Source: a bacterium
Lineage (GTDB): Bacteria > Bacillota > Clostridia > Lachnospirales > Lachnospiraceae
Assembly (NCBI GenBank): GCA_030535455.1
Contig: JAUNJY010000014.1
Location: 1 to 64,000 of the forward strand
Reading direction: 5' to 3'
Length of the DNA: 64,000 bases
Made by a program: the position numbers and the translations under genes. The notes beneath the pieces are model-generated. The model saw nothing but the letters and a program-made list of their open reading frames with translations. It searched no databases and was not told where the DNA came from. Below, piece after piece: positions 33,805-43,119 of the stretch (positions are counted from its first letter, which is position 1; each line of letters opens with the position of its first letter).

Positions 33805-36123
33805 ATGGGACAGTCATTAAAGTTAGGAACCATTAATCAGCTGGAAGAAGGGAAGATCCTATACCAAGAGGGAGAAAGACTTGAAAGCGTGGCATTAGTA
33901 TTGAAAGGGAATGTTATTTGCGCGAATTCAGGGATGAATATGGTATTTGGACCAGGTGAATTTATTGGAGTAAACGATCTGTATATAGGAAGTTATTCAG
34001 GTACAGCAAAAGCAGGTGCAGATTGTGTAGTATATGCAATCGAGGCAAGTGGAATGGAGCAGATTCCATCTATTATTAACATAAAGCAGGAATACAGAGG
34101 ATACCTGATTAAATCATTAAATCGTTATCTTATACAGGTGTATGAGACATATTATTCTGTATTAGGCGTTGCAAATGATACTCTAAGCCAGGCAAATGAG
34201 GTTATGAAGCAGTATAGCGAAATCATATTTGCTTTTGGAGGGGAAGCAGAGACCGTTTATGCATTAGAGAAGTTAGAAGCATATACAAAAGAGCTTCCGG
34301 TAAAGCCAGAATGGATACAGACAATAAAGGAAATGCAAGCAATTCCTATTGATGTGATGTCTTCTTATTATTCTTATATTCCGGTATCTTCTCTTCGTGA
34401 GATTGAGGAAAAAATCAAGATTTGTACAATCCTTATGAATGCAATGAAACATCTTACTGCATATGTAACAAACGTAAGTGATTTATTAATCAGTGATGGT
34501 TCAGACTGTGTCTTTAAAGCCATTTGCAGATCGGTAATTACTTTGGCACCAAGCCATGCAAATTACAGTGACATGATTGAGCTGGTTGACCGTACAGTGG
34601 AATTAGTAAATAAGCTTGAGGAAGAATTAGAGAAGCGTGCGGGCAAGGCAACGATTGTAAATCGTGCTCAGATGGAAGCACTATATTACAGCATTATTTC
34701 AGGTACTACGCAGGAAGAAATAATGGAGGATGAGGAAACAGAGCAGGATATCTTACGAAGCTTCGAAAACAGTCTGCAGCAAATTCTTTCTTATGGAGAG
34801 ATTGAGACTGAGACTAGAAATAAATATACAGACTACATGGAGAGATTTATAGCATTAAAGGATAAGAATTCGACTGCAGATGAAGTGAGGGAATTACGTC
34901 ATAGTATGACAGGAATTTTCTTCTACATCTATAAGAAGGTATTTTTAAAGGCATATCACAGTGGAAGCTATGATAAGGCAGTCAAGCTATTCCTACAGTT
35001 TGGCTTTATGGATGAAAGATTGTTATCGAAGGAACAGTTACTTAGCCTTTCTAAGCTAAAGGTAAAGAATACGATGACACATTATTGTAATTGCTATACA
35101 ATATTTGACTGGTTAGTAGAAATTTATGAAGGCCGCAAAGAGCCTTCAAAGAGTGAAATGGATCTTGATTATCGAGATTACATTAGACAGATGACTGGAA
35201 AAGGAAAGCTTACACCTCAAGAAGAGCGACAATACATGGAAGATTATGATGCTAAGCTGGATTTTGAGCTCTCAAACATGTTCCAGCATAATATGAAGTT
35301 AACAAATGGAAAGGTATCTACATATGTACCATTCTTATATGAGGATATTATGCCATTAAATATAGAAAAGTATTTCTTAACGCCAACAAAGATCGATGAG
35401 GCAATTCGAGATATTATAGCAATTGATTTTTCCGCATTTTATCGTGAAGTCATATTCTCGGATCCTAGTATTGGTATTCAACGTGAAATTCTTCAAAAAG
35501 AGTATCTTCCAGATGTTTTATTATATCCGACTTGTGGCACAAACGGCATCATGTGGCAGGAGACAGCCAATAAATCAAGAGAGAGTGCTGCCAGATTTTG
35601 TGTGGCAATCTTAAGTGAGGCAAACTTACAGGATACGATGATTCATCTAATTGCACGATTTAGATGGGAATTATGTCGTACATTGCAAGGATACGGATGG
35701 AATGATATTGCAAATAAATGTTTGACAGCAGAGTATAATGATTATATTCAGTTCTACCGTAGAAATAAAGAACTGAGTGAAGATAAAAAAGAAAAGTTAA
35801 AGCAGCAGATACAGAAGGCTAGAAATAATACAAGAGAGTGTTTTGTTATTGATTATGAGCAGTGGATCAAATTTGAAATCAACGGTTCTGTACGATTAAA
35901 TAAATGTGCCAGAGATATTCTTGCAACGTATTGTCCATTCAATAAGCAAATTCGTGAAGGTCTTTCAAGCAGACAACAGTATCAGGATGACTTCTTTAAA
36001 TATGAGAAAGAAGCAAAAGCAAAGGCTCGTATTTTGGATGCAAAGATTTTATCCCTTAAGAAGAATGGAATGACAGTGCCAAAAGAATTAGAGTCTACAG
36101 CAGCTTATTACAATAATAAATAA
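33805..36123 (+). CDS. Large protein with N-terminal cyclic-nucleotide-binding-like domain
   Basis: Residues 1-120 of this 772-residue protein look like a Crp-type cNMP-binding fold (LEEGKILYQEGE, VALVLKGNV, FGPGEFIGVNDL). The arginine that holds the cyclic phosphate (GExxxLL...R-A) is missing; the text reads YSGTAKAG, so the ligand may differ. The remaining 650 residues are mostly helical with no motif I know and no HTH domain. It starts 172 bases after the SRP terminator. A lone ABC ATPase follows within 23 bases and a TPR/AAA-like protein after it, which suggests one functional unit. Confidence 0.7.
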   Translation: MGQSLKLGTINQLEEGKILYQEGERLESVALVLKGNVICANSGMNMVFGPGEFIGVNDLYIGSYSGTAKAGADCVVYAIEASGMEQIPSIINIKQEYRGYLIKSLNRYLIQVYETYYSVLGVANDTLSQANEVMKQYSEIIFAFGGEAETVYALEKLEAYTKELPVKPEWIQTIKEMQAIPIDVMSSYYSYIPVSSLREIEEKIKICTILMNAMKHLTAYVTNVSDLLISDGSDCVFKAICRSVITLAPSHANYSDMIELVDRTVELVNKLEEELEKRAGKATIVNRAQMEALYYSIISGTTQEEIMEDEETEQDILRSFENSLQQILSYGEIETETRNKYTDYMERFIALKDKNSTADEVRELRHSMTGIFFYIYKKVFLKAYHSGSYDKAVKLFLQFGFMDERLLSKEQLLSLSKLKVKNTMTHYCNCYTIFDWLVEIYEGRKEPSKSEMDLDYRDYIRQMTGKGKLTPQEERQYMEDYDAKLDFELSNMFQHNMKLTNGKVSTYVPFLYEDIMPLNIEKYFLTPTKIDEAIRDIIAIDFSAFYREVIFSDPSIGIQREILQKEYLPDVLLYPTCGTNGIMWQETANKSRESAARFCVAILSEANLQDTMIHLIARFRWELCRTLQGYGWNDIANKCLTAEYNDYIQFYRRNKELSEDKKEKLKQQIQKARNNTRECFVIDYEQWIKFEINGSVRLNKCARDILATYCPFNKQIREGLSSRQQYQDDFFKYEKEAKAKARILDAKILSLKKNGMTVPKELESTAAYYNNK

Positions 36124-36146
36124 CAAAGCCAGTCAGGAGGGGTGTT

Positions 36147-36863
36147 TTGTTAGAAGTTATTGAAGTAACAAAGAAGTATAGAAACAAGATTGCAGTGGAG
36201 GAACTTACCTTTTCGTTAAAAGAAGGAGAGGTGATTGGCTTGCTAGGCTCCAATGGGGCCGGTAAGTCGACTACCATTGCCATGATTGCAACACTTCTTA
36301 AGCCGGATCATGGTGATATTTTACTTGATGGTGAAAGCATCATAAAGAATCCAAAAAGGATGAGGGAGAGATTAGGTTATGTGCCTCAGGACATTGCCTT
36401 ATATGAAAACCTGTCTGGTTTGGATAATTTAAAATTCTGGGGTCGCTCCTATGGCCTCAGAGGTGATGCATTAAAAGCAGCAATTGAAACAGTCTCAGGA
36501 ATTATCCGATTTACAAATGACGAGTTACGACAAAAGGTATGCACTTACTCCGGTGGAATGAAAAGAAGAATGAACATAGGCGTGGCACTTTTGCATAATC
36601 CTAAAATCGTAGTAATGGATGAGCCAACAGTAGGACTTGATATTATCTCAAGACGTGCAATAATAGCAGCAATTAAAGAGATAAATAAACGAGGAGTCAG
36701 TATTATTTATACTGGTCACTATTTTGAAGAAATAGAAGAAATTTGTAGTCGAATTATAATATTAGAGCAGGGAAAACTACTTATTAATGACGATAAAGAG
36801 ACATTATTACATGAACAGATGAATTTAGAACAGTATTACTTGAGTATTGTCAAAGAAGAGTAG
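36147..36863 (+). CDS. ABC transporter ATP-binding protein without an adjacent permease
   Basis: This 238-residue ATPase has a complete motif set: Walker A GSNGAGKST (about residues 33-41), Q loop YVPQD, signature YSGGMKRR (about 135), Walker B IVVMDEPT (about 154) and H loop TGHY. It resembles the CcmA/DrrA-type exporters. The start is TTG after GGAGGGG. No membrane partner is encoded next to it; the neighbours are a cNMP-fold protein and a TPR/AAA-like protein. The permease may be elsewhere or the ATPase may act without one. Confidence 0.9.
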   Translation: MLEVIEVTKKYRNKIAVEELTFSLKEGEVIGLLGSNGAGKSTTIAMIATLLKPDHGDILLDGESIIKNPKRMRERLGYVPQDIALYENLSGLDNLKFWGRSYGLRGDALKAAIETVSGIIRFTNDELRQKVCTYSGGMKRRMNIGVALLHNPKIVVMDEPTVGLDIISRRAIIAAIKEINKRGVSIIYTGHYFEEIEEICSRIIILEQGKLLINDDKETLLHEQMNLEQYYLSIVKEE

Positions 36864-36902
36864 AAAACTTGTTTATGTTGGAAGATAAGGAGGAGAAGGA
36901 AC

Positions 36903-38492
36903 TTGGAAAAGTATGATAATATTGTAAAGAGTTCGGAAATACGTAAGTTAGTGGATAATAAGATGTATCAAAAAGCATTTATGATCCTTGAAACAATAGA
37001 TGTTAACAGAGTAAGGATACTTACAGACTTAAGTGTATATGCAGAAGTGTATATACAGACAGGACATTATGATAAGGCTAAGAAATTACTGCTTCGAATA
37101 CGCAGTAAATCCAACAGCAGAAGAGTGGTTGGGCAGCTGATTAAGCTGGCAATTAAAGAACAGAATGTACAAGATGCAGAAGCCTATTATAAAGAGTACG
37201 AGGAAATTGCTCCAAGGGATACGGAAAAGTTCATCTTACGATATCGTATTGACCGTATGAAGGGCGAAGGGATAGATGTATTAATCAGTTCCCTAGAAAA
37301 GCTTAAGGAGTATGACTATATTGAAAGATGGTCTTATGAGCTTGCCAAGCTATATCAAAAGGCCGGAATGAAAGAAAAATGTATCCGTGAATGCAGCGAC
37401 ATCATACTTTGGTTTGGGGATGGCGTCATTGTTGAGAAAGCAAAAATGCTGAAGGCAATGTATACAGAAGATAAAGAGCTTGCAAAGACAAAGGATTTGT
37501 CAGATGTGACGCTTCAGGTAAAGTCCATCTTGCACCAGGAAAAAGTGGAAGAAAAAGAAGAGACAAAAGAAGAAAAACAGGAACAAATAGTACTTAAGAC
37601 AGAGGAACAAGTCCAAGAAGAAACAAAATCAATGGATAGTTCTGCTAATATAAAAAAAATACTTGAAAATCAGGACGATATTCAGTATAATCACAAATCT
37701 ATACAGGAAATCCCAAAAGATGGGGATAGTTCTGTTGATTACAAGTATATTTATGAGAATGAGACGCTGCAAGCCATATTTAAAGAACATTTAGAATTAG
37801 AAGGCATGAGAAGACAGATTGCTAGTTATTTAAATCAGGCATTAAAAGCGAATCAGGCTACTCCATTTGCCATAACAGGCGAGGAAAGTTCTCATTGTAT
37901 GACGCTTGCGAAAGAGATGGCGAAGGCCATTCATGAGCTTAATATATTTGAGACTTGCCGTCTTGCAAAAATTACGGCAGCAAAGCTTAATAAAATCAAG
38001 TTAGCAGATAACTATGAACGATTAAAAGACAGCTTTGTTGTTATTGAGGAAGCATCTTTGTTAACGGAAGAATGTCAATCTGACATTATAAACATGTTAA
38101 CAGATATGAAAGGCCACATTATCGTTATCTTAGTGGACAAGAAAGAGAACCTTGCAGCCTTCCTTAATCAAAGCAAGGAATTTGGCTCTTGTTTTTCACA
38201 TACTCTTCAAATTGAGTATAGATCAAAAGAGGAGTTAATGGACCTGGCATCCCATCTATTTGAAACTTCAGAGTTTGAATTAGAGGATGGGGCAAAAGTA
38301 TGCTTAGAAACCGCTTGTAATCAAATCGCAGTCAATGTAATTGATGGAGAGCGCTTAAGCAGCTTAAAGAAACTTATTGAGGGTGTAATAGAGAAGGCAG
38401 AGATGCGAAATCTTACGGAAGTTACATTATCAGAAGGCATTATCAATTATAAGGACAGTCAAATAAATAAAATAATTGCACAAGATTTTTAA
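36903..38492 (+). CDS. TPR-like protein with a degenerate AAA-like C-terminal domain
   Basis: Residues 1-190 of this 529-residue protein are helical repeats of TPR type (AEVYIQTGHYDKAKKLLLRI, LAKLYQKAGMKEKCIRECS). A Glu/Lys/Gln-rich linker follows (about 205-285). Residues 295-525 resemble an AAA+ module of the SpoVK/CbbX kind, but the P-loop is altered: AITGEESSHCMTLAKEM has no GK(S/T). FVVIEEASLL corresponds to Walker B and GHIIVILVDKK to sensor 1. I infer a non-hydrolysing adaptor. The start is TTG after AGGAGGAG. It is the third gene of the cluster begun at 33805. Confidence 0.65.
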   Translation: MEKYDNIVKSSEIRKLVDNKMYQKAFMILETIDVNRVRILTDLSVYAEVYIQTGHYDKAKKLLLRIRSKSNSRRVVGQLIKLAIKEQNVQDAEAYYKEYEEIAPRDTEKFILRYRIDRMKGEGIDVLISSLEKLKEYDYIERWSYELAKLYQKAGMKEKCIRECSDIILWFGDGVIVEKAKMLKAMYTEDKELAKTKDLSDVTLQVKSILHQEKVEEKEETKEEKQEQIVLKTEEQVQEETKSMDSSANIKKILENQDDIQYNHKSIQEIPKDGDSSVDYKYIYENETLQAIFKEHLELEGMRRQIASYLNQALKANQATPFAITGEESSHCMTLAKEMAKAIHELNIFETCRLAKITAAKLNKIKLADNYERLKDSFVVIEEASLLTEECQSDIINMLTDMKGHIIVILVDKKENLAAFLNQSKEFGSCFSHTLQIEYRSKEELMDLASHLFETSEFELEDGAKVCLETACNQIAVNVIDGERLSSLKKLIEGVIEKAEMRNLTEVTLSEGIINYKDSQINKIIAQDF

Positions 38493-38572
38493 GTGTATGT
38501 ATAAAATAAAATGTTGTGGTCAACTTCTAACAGTAGAAACGTTGATCCAATGTAAGACTGGAGGACTAGTAA

Positions 38573-40228
38573 TTGTCAAACCAAAATCGAAGCGTATATG
38601 TCATCGGACATAAAAATCCAGATACTGATTCTATCTGTTCTGCAATTGCATATACAGCATTAAAAAATAAACTAAATAATGGTGGCTATAAAGCGAAACG
38701 TGCCGGTCATGTAAGTCCAGAGACACAATTCGTATTAGACTACTTTAAAGTGGATGAACCAGAATACTTATCTGACGTAAAATTACGTGTAAGAGATATT
38801 GAAATTCGTGAGTATGAAGGTGTAGAAAGCCATATTTCTATTAAGAGAGCATGGGAAATGATGGGCGATTTAAATATCGTTACAATTCCAATCGTACACA
38901 ACAAGCATTTAAAAGGCCTTATCACATTAGGTGATATCACAAAGGCATACATGAACGTATTTGATAATGAAATCATCGGTCATGCAGATACTCCATATAG
39001 AAACATCGTAGAAACATTAGATGGTGATATGGTTGTTGGTGAAATCGAAGAAACAATTAGTTCAGGAAAAGTCTTAATTGCAGCAGCAAATCCAGACTTA
39101 ATGGAAAACTATATTGAACAGGGAGATATTGTAATCCTTGGTAACCGTTATGAATCTCAATTATGTGCAATTGAAATGAATGCACAGTGTATTATCGTCT
39201 GTGAAGGGGCTTTAGTATCTAAAACGATCATTAAACTTGCAGCGGCAAACAACTGTACAATCATTCGCACGCCATATGATACGTATACAGTGGCACGACT
39301 TATCAATCAAAGTATGCCAATCGGACATTTTATGAGAAAGAGCGGATTAGTGTCCTTTACGAAAGAAGATTATATCGAAGATATCAAAGACATCATGGCG
39401 AAGAAACGTTATCGTGACTTCCCTGTCCTTGACAAAGAAGGAAACTTCTGTGGTATGATTTCAAGACGTAACTTATTAGATGGAAAACGTCGTAAGTTAA
39501 TTATGGTAGATCATAATGAAAAGAGTCAGGCAGTTGATGGATTAGAAGATGCAGATATCCAAGAAGTAATCGATCACCATAGAATTGGTTCTTTAGAAAC
39601 AATCAATCCTGTTTACTTTAGAAATCAGCCAGTTGGATGTACGTCTACAATTGTGTATCAGTTATATAAAGAAAATGGAGTGGAAATTGAGCCAAGCATT
39701 GCCGGCTTAATGTGTTCTGCAATCCTTTCAGATACATTAGTATTCCGTTCCCCAACTTGCACTGCAGTAGATAAAGCGGCAGCAGAAGACTTAGCAAAAA
39801 TTGCAGGTATCGAAATTGAAGAGTATGCAATTAAGATGTTCAAAGCAGGAAGCAATGTACTTGATAAGACTCCAGAAGAGATCTTTTATCAAGATTACAA
39901 ACAATTTACTGCAGGCGAATTAGTATTCGGCGTTGGACAGATTACTGCAATGACTCAGGATGAATTAGACGAAATCAAAGTGAAATTAAAACCTTATATC
40001 GTTCAAGTTCAAAAAGAAAAAGCAATTCCAATGATCTTCTTTATGCTTACAAACATCATTGAAGAATCAACAGAGTTACTATATATCGGAGAAGGCGCAT
40101 TTGGCGTAGTAAAAGACGCATTCAGCGTTAGCGACGATGCAGCTTCCCGCGTTTATCTAGAAGGCGTTGTTTCTCGTAAGAAACAGTTAATCCCAGCATT
40201 AGTAAAGACGCTTCAAGAAAATAACTAA
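38573..40228 (+). CDS. ppaC: Manganese-dependent inorganic pyrophosphatase with CBS and DRTGG domains
   Basis: This 551-residue family II pyrophosphatase hydrolyses PPi. The DHH-type catalytic part begins GHKNPDTDS (about residues 11-19) and includes VIDHHRIGS (about 330). It is split by a regulatory insert of two CBS motifs and a DRTGG domain between about residues 70 and 300. CBS-PPases of this kind are inhibited by AMP/ADP and activated by ATP or diadenosine polyphosphates in related clostridia. The start is TTG after GGAGG. It has its own terminator at 40236-40280. Confidence 0.94.
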   Translation: MSNQNRSVYVIGHKNPDTDSICSAIAYTALKNKLNNGGYKAKRAGHVSPETQFVLDYFKVDEPEYLSDVKLRVRDIEIREYEGVESHISIKRAWEMMGDLNIVTIPIVHNKHLKGLITLGDITKAYMNVFDNEIIGHADTPYRNIVETLDGDMVVGEIEETISSGKVLIAAANPDLMENYIEQGDIVILGNRYESQLCAIEMNAQCIIVCEGALVSKTIIKLAAANNCTIIRTPYDTYTVARLINQSMPIGHFMRKSGLVSFTKEDYIEDIKDIMAKKRYRDFPVLDKEGNFCGMISRRNLLDGKRRKLIMVDHNEKSQAVDGLEDADIQEVIDHHRIGSLETINPVYFRNQPVGCTSTIVYQLYKENGVEIEPSIAGLMCSAILSDTLVFRSPTCTAVDKAAAEDLAKIAGIEIEEYAIKMFKAGSNVLDKTPEEIFYQDYKQFTAGELVFGVGQITAMTQDELDEIKVKLKPYIVQVQKEKAIPMIFFMLTNIIEESTELLYIGEGAFGVVKDAFSVSDDAASRVYLEGVVSRKKQLIPALVKTLQENN

Positions 40229-40235
40229 CTAATAA

Positions 40236-40280
40236 AAGTGTATGTGTAATCAATTAACGAATTATGCATACACTTTTTTT
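40236..40280 (+). terminator. Terminator of ppaC
   Basis: AAGTGTATG (40236-40244) pairs with CATACACTT (40267-40275), followed by T. The first copy of the duplicated hairpin element begins immediately after it. Confidence 0.85.
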
Positions 40281-40476
40281 AAGGGGTGGGAAGTTTTCTT
40301 CCCACCCCTTAAAAAAACACCCTTTGAAAAACAAGAGTGAATGCGCACTCGCTTTAGCAGAAGGGATCACTGTCGTGACAGCGCTCGGCGCAGACAGAAA
40401 GCAACAAGTGCTTTCTGAACTACACGCTTTGTGGGATCAGGGAAGTTTTCTTCCCACCCCTTAAAAAAACACCCTT
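40281..40476. repeat. Duplicated-hairpin intergenic element A
   Basis: A perfect 13-base stem AAGGGGTGGGAAG/CTTCCCACCCCTT (40281-40310, loop TTTT) starts the element. A 37-base segment from 40288 to 40324 recurs exactly at 40440-40476. Between the copies lie further hairpins: GAGTG/CACTC (40335-40350), CTGTC/GACAG (40370-40381), GCGC-TCG-GCGC (40381-40391), and CAGAAAGCA/TGCTTTCTG (40395-40417). The insert is visibly richer in G and C than its surroundings. A 66-codon frame across it starts at 40264 without a ribosome site, and I do not accept it as a gene. Confidence 0.75.
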
Positions 40477-40609
40477 CTATTTTGCAATTGAAAATTGTTA
40501 ATAAAAATAGATTGTGATATAATAAATAATGTTGTGCTTAAATGTAATTTTATGTTTATGCATGCAAAAAATGTTCGTTTGAATTAACAGCTAGATACAG
40601 GAGACGAAA

Positions 40610-41194
40610 ATGAAGAAACAGACATGGAAACCAGGAAATATGGTGTATCCATTACCAGTCGTAATGGTTAGTTGCGCAGAAGAGGGAAAAGCGCCTAATA
40701 TCTTTACGGTAGCATGGACAGGAACCGTATGCACCAATCCACCTATGGTTTATATATCAGTAAGACCAGAAAGACACTCCTATGATATGATCAAGAATTC
40801 TAAGGAGTTTGTAATAAATCTAACAACAAAAGACCTTACACGTGCAACAGATTTCTGTGGAGTACGTTCAGGAAGGGATATTGATAAATTTAAAGAGATG
40901 GGTCTCACTCCGGTAAAAGGAGAAGTGGTATCTGCACCATTAGTTGGCGAAAGTCCAGTTAATATTGAGTGTCAGTTGGAACAAATCCTTCCACTTGGAT
41001 CTCATCATATGTTTATTGCCAAAGTAGTAGCAGTAAATGTAGATGAACAGTATATTGATGAAAAAGGGAAATTTCATTTAGCAGATGCTAAGCCAGTGGT
41101 ATATTCACACGGAGAATACTTTGATCTTGGTGAATTAGTTGGTACCTTTGGTTATTCCGTACGCAAGAACAAAAAGACAAAGAAAAGAAAATAG
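40610..41194 (+). CDS. Flavin reductase-like FMN-binding protein
   Basis: This 194-residue protein has the split-barrel flavin reductase fold. It includes YPLPVVMVSC, NIFTVAWTGTVCTNPPMVYISVRP (about residues 28-51), EFVINLT and SGRDIDKF. Members bind FMN and accept electrons from NAD(P)H or act as flavoprotein oxidoreductases; the partner here is unknown. The basic tail RKNKKTKKRK is unusual but may only aid solubility. A ribosome site AGGAG precedes the ATG. The next gene is 27 bases downstream. Confidence 0.85.
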   Translation: MKKQTWKPGNMVYPLPVVMVSCAEEGKAPNIFTVAWTGTVCTNPPMVYISVRPERHSYDMIKNSKEFVINLTTKDLTRATDFCGVRSGRDIDKFKEMGLTPVKGEVVSAPLVGESPVNIECQLEQILPLGSHHMFIAKVVAVNVDEQYIDEKGKFHLADAKPVVYSHGEYFDLGELVGTFGYSVRKNKKTKKRK

Positions 41195-41221
41195 AATAAA
41201 ATTCTGCTTAGGGGTGGTAGC

Positions 41222-43087
41222 ATGAAGATTAATTATCTTAAGATCGAGAACTATAAGTCGATCCGCAGCCTTGTAATTGAAGACATTGAGAACGTACTAA
41301 TTCTCGTAGGAAAGAATAATACGGGAAAGACCGTGGTAATTGATGCAATACGATTGGTATCCGGAGATTGTGAAATCAGGGATAGCGATTATGTGGATCG
41401 TAAAAGGCCTATTTCAATTACCATGAAAGTTGAGTTTGATGAGTCAGACCTGATGGTGTACCATAATCGTGGCGTTGTCAGTAAGTATAAGAAATACGAG
41501 CTATGGCAAAAAGATTTTAATTCAAAGTTACCTTCCTATCAGGATGGAATTCTATCCTTTTCATGTACCATATCGCCGACAAAAGTAGTAAAATACTCCG
41601 ACGGTGTGCGTAAAAATAACCCTTATATTAAAATGGTATTTCCGAAAGTGTTTCATCTGGATCAGACACGGCTAGTGGAAGATCTGCAGATAGAAATATT
41701 TCGTTTCTATGATAAGGAAAGCATTCAGGATTTACGAGATGAGGTCTGTATGTTTGATAAGACCAGGAAATGCAATCGCTGCTTTCAATGTATTGGAAAG
41801 ATTGGAAAGAAGCAGGCAGAACAGCTGTCTGTGTTTGAACTTACCAAGTTAATGGAATATAAGCTGTGCCGTATAAATATCAATGAATTTACGGAAAGAA
41901 TTAATAAGTATTTTCATATCAACGGAAGTCCGAGTCAGGATATTCGATATGTATATAATGTGGATGTGGAAAAAGTATTTACGATTGATACCCAGGTGAT
42001 AAACCGGGATCGTAACGTGGTAGGCACGATCAATTATCTTAGCGAAGGATTACGCACCATTTATGCGCTGTCACTTCTTGAAGCCTACATTGAGGAAAAG
42101 GATAAGGTGCCATGCATTCTGCTTGTTGAAGACCCGGAGATTTATCTTCATCCTCAATTACAGAAAGCTGCCAGTGAAATTTTATTTCGAGTATCGAAAA
42201 AAAATCAAGTAATTTTCTCAACCCATTCACCAAATATGATTTTTAATTTCTCTTCTAAACAAATAAAGCAGGTAGTATTAGATGAAGAATATTACACGAC
42301 CATCAATCCATCTACCGATGTAGATGAGATCTTAGACGATTTAGGCTATACGGCAAATGATTTGATGAACGTGAGTTTTGTATTTATTGTCGAAGGAAAG
42401 CAGGATGGAAATCGTTTACCATTGCTACTTGAAAAATATTACTCAGAGATATATGATGAAGAAGGTCATATACAACGTATTTCAATTATTCCTACCAATA
42501 GCTGTACGAATATAAAGACTTATGCCAATTTGAAATACATTAATAAGTTGTATTTAAAAGACCAATTTTTGATGATACGCGATAGTGATGGAAAAAATCC
42601 AAACCATTTGGTAAAGCAATTATGTAGCTATTATAGTCAGCGAGCACTGGAGGATGTTGATAATCTTCCTAGGGTAACGCCGAAAAACGTTTTAATACTA
42701 AAATACTATTCTTTTGAAAATTATTTTTTAGATCCGGAAATCATGACCAAAATTGGTGTGGTTAAAAGTACCGATGAGTTTTATAATATTCTGTTTACAA
42801 AATACAAAGACTATTTATATAGGCTTGGAAGTGTAAAGAGGATGATTAAGAACACCGGAATCCGTATCAATTCCAAACGTGATATTGAAAAGAATATGGA
42901 GTTATTCCGTATTTATGTCCGTGGGCATAACTTATTCGATATCTTTTATTCCAAATATCGTAATGACGCAGAGCAGGAGATATTAAAGAAGTATATTGAT
43001 GCGGCTCCAAGAGATAATTTTAAAGATATTTTTGATAAGATTGATTCATTCATATATTTTGAGAATCGTAAGAAAAACAGCAAATAG
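41222..43087 (+). CDS. OLD-family ATPase with TOPRIM nuclease domain
   Basis: This 621-residue protein joins an ABC/SMC-type ATPase to a TOPRIM nuclease. Walker A is GKNNTGKT (about residues 31-38), the signature YLSEGLRT follows (about 275), Walker B is ILLVEDPE (about 300) and the switch histidine lies in STHSP (about 337). TOPRIM residues are FIVEGKQDG (about 391) and IRDSDGKN (about 460). A cysteine group CNRCFQC (about 183) is inserted in the middle. OLD proteins include the phage P2 Old and the GajA defence nucleases. No GajB-like helicase follows, so a defence role is possible but unproven. Confidence 0.82.
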   Translation: MKINYLKIENYKSIRSLVIEDIENVLILVGKNNTGKTVVIDAIRLVSGDCEIRDSDYVDRKRPISITMKVEFDESDLMVYHNRGVVSKYKKYELWQKDFNSKLPSYQDGILSFSCTISPTKVVKYSDGVRKNNPYIKMVFPKVFHLDQTRLVEDLQIEIFRFYDKESIQDLRDEVCMFDKTRKCNRCFQCIGKIGKKQAEQLSVFELTKLMEYKLCRININEFTERINKYFHINGSPSQDIRYVYNVDVEKVFTIDTQVINRDRNVVGTINYLSEGLRTIYALSLLEAYIEEKDKVPCILLVEDPEIYLHPQLQKAASEILFRVSKKNQVIFSTHSPNMIFNFSSKQIKQVVLDEEYYTTINPSTDVDEILDDLGYTANDLMNVSFVFIVEGKQDGNRLPLLLEKYYSEIYDEEGHIQRISIIPTNSCTNIKTYANLKYINKLYLKDQFLMIRDSDGKNPNHLVKQLCSYYSQRALEDVDNLPRVTPKNVLILKYYSFENYFLDPEIMTKIGVVKSTDEFYNILFTKYKDYLYRLGSVKRMIKNTGIRINSKRDIEKNMELFRIYVRGHNLFDIFYSKYRNDAEQEILKKYIDAAPRDNFKDIFDKIDSFIYFENRKKNSK

Positions 43088-43119
43088 GACTAATATTACA
43101 AGAGATTAAGGAGCACAGT

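Noticed and set aside
36147-36863. Typical ABC exporter operon
   Set aside because: The ATPase is typical but neither neighbour has membrane segments, so a complete transporter is not encoded here.
40264-40464. 66-codon frame across the duplicated hairpin element A
   Set aside because: No ribosome site, starts inside the ppaC terminator, and its text is made of the hairpin repeats; better seen as noncoding.
40288-40476. 37-base direct repeat as a CRISPR
   Set aside because: Only two copies, palindromic to the point of being terminators, and an insert of about 115 bases full of hairpins; no cas genes.
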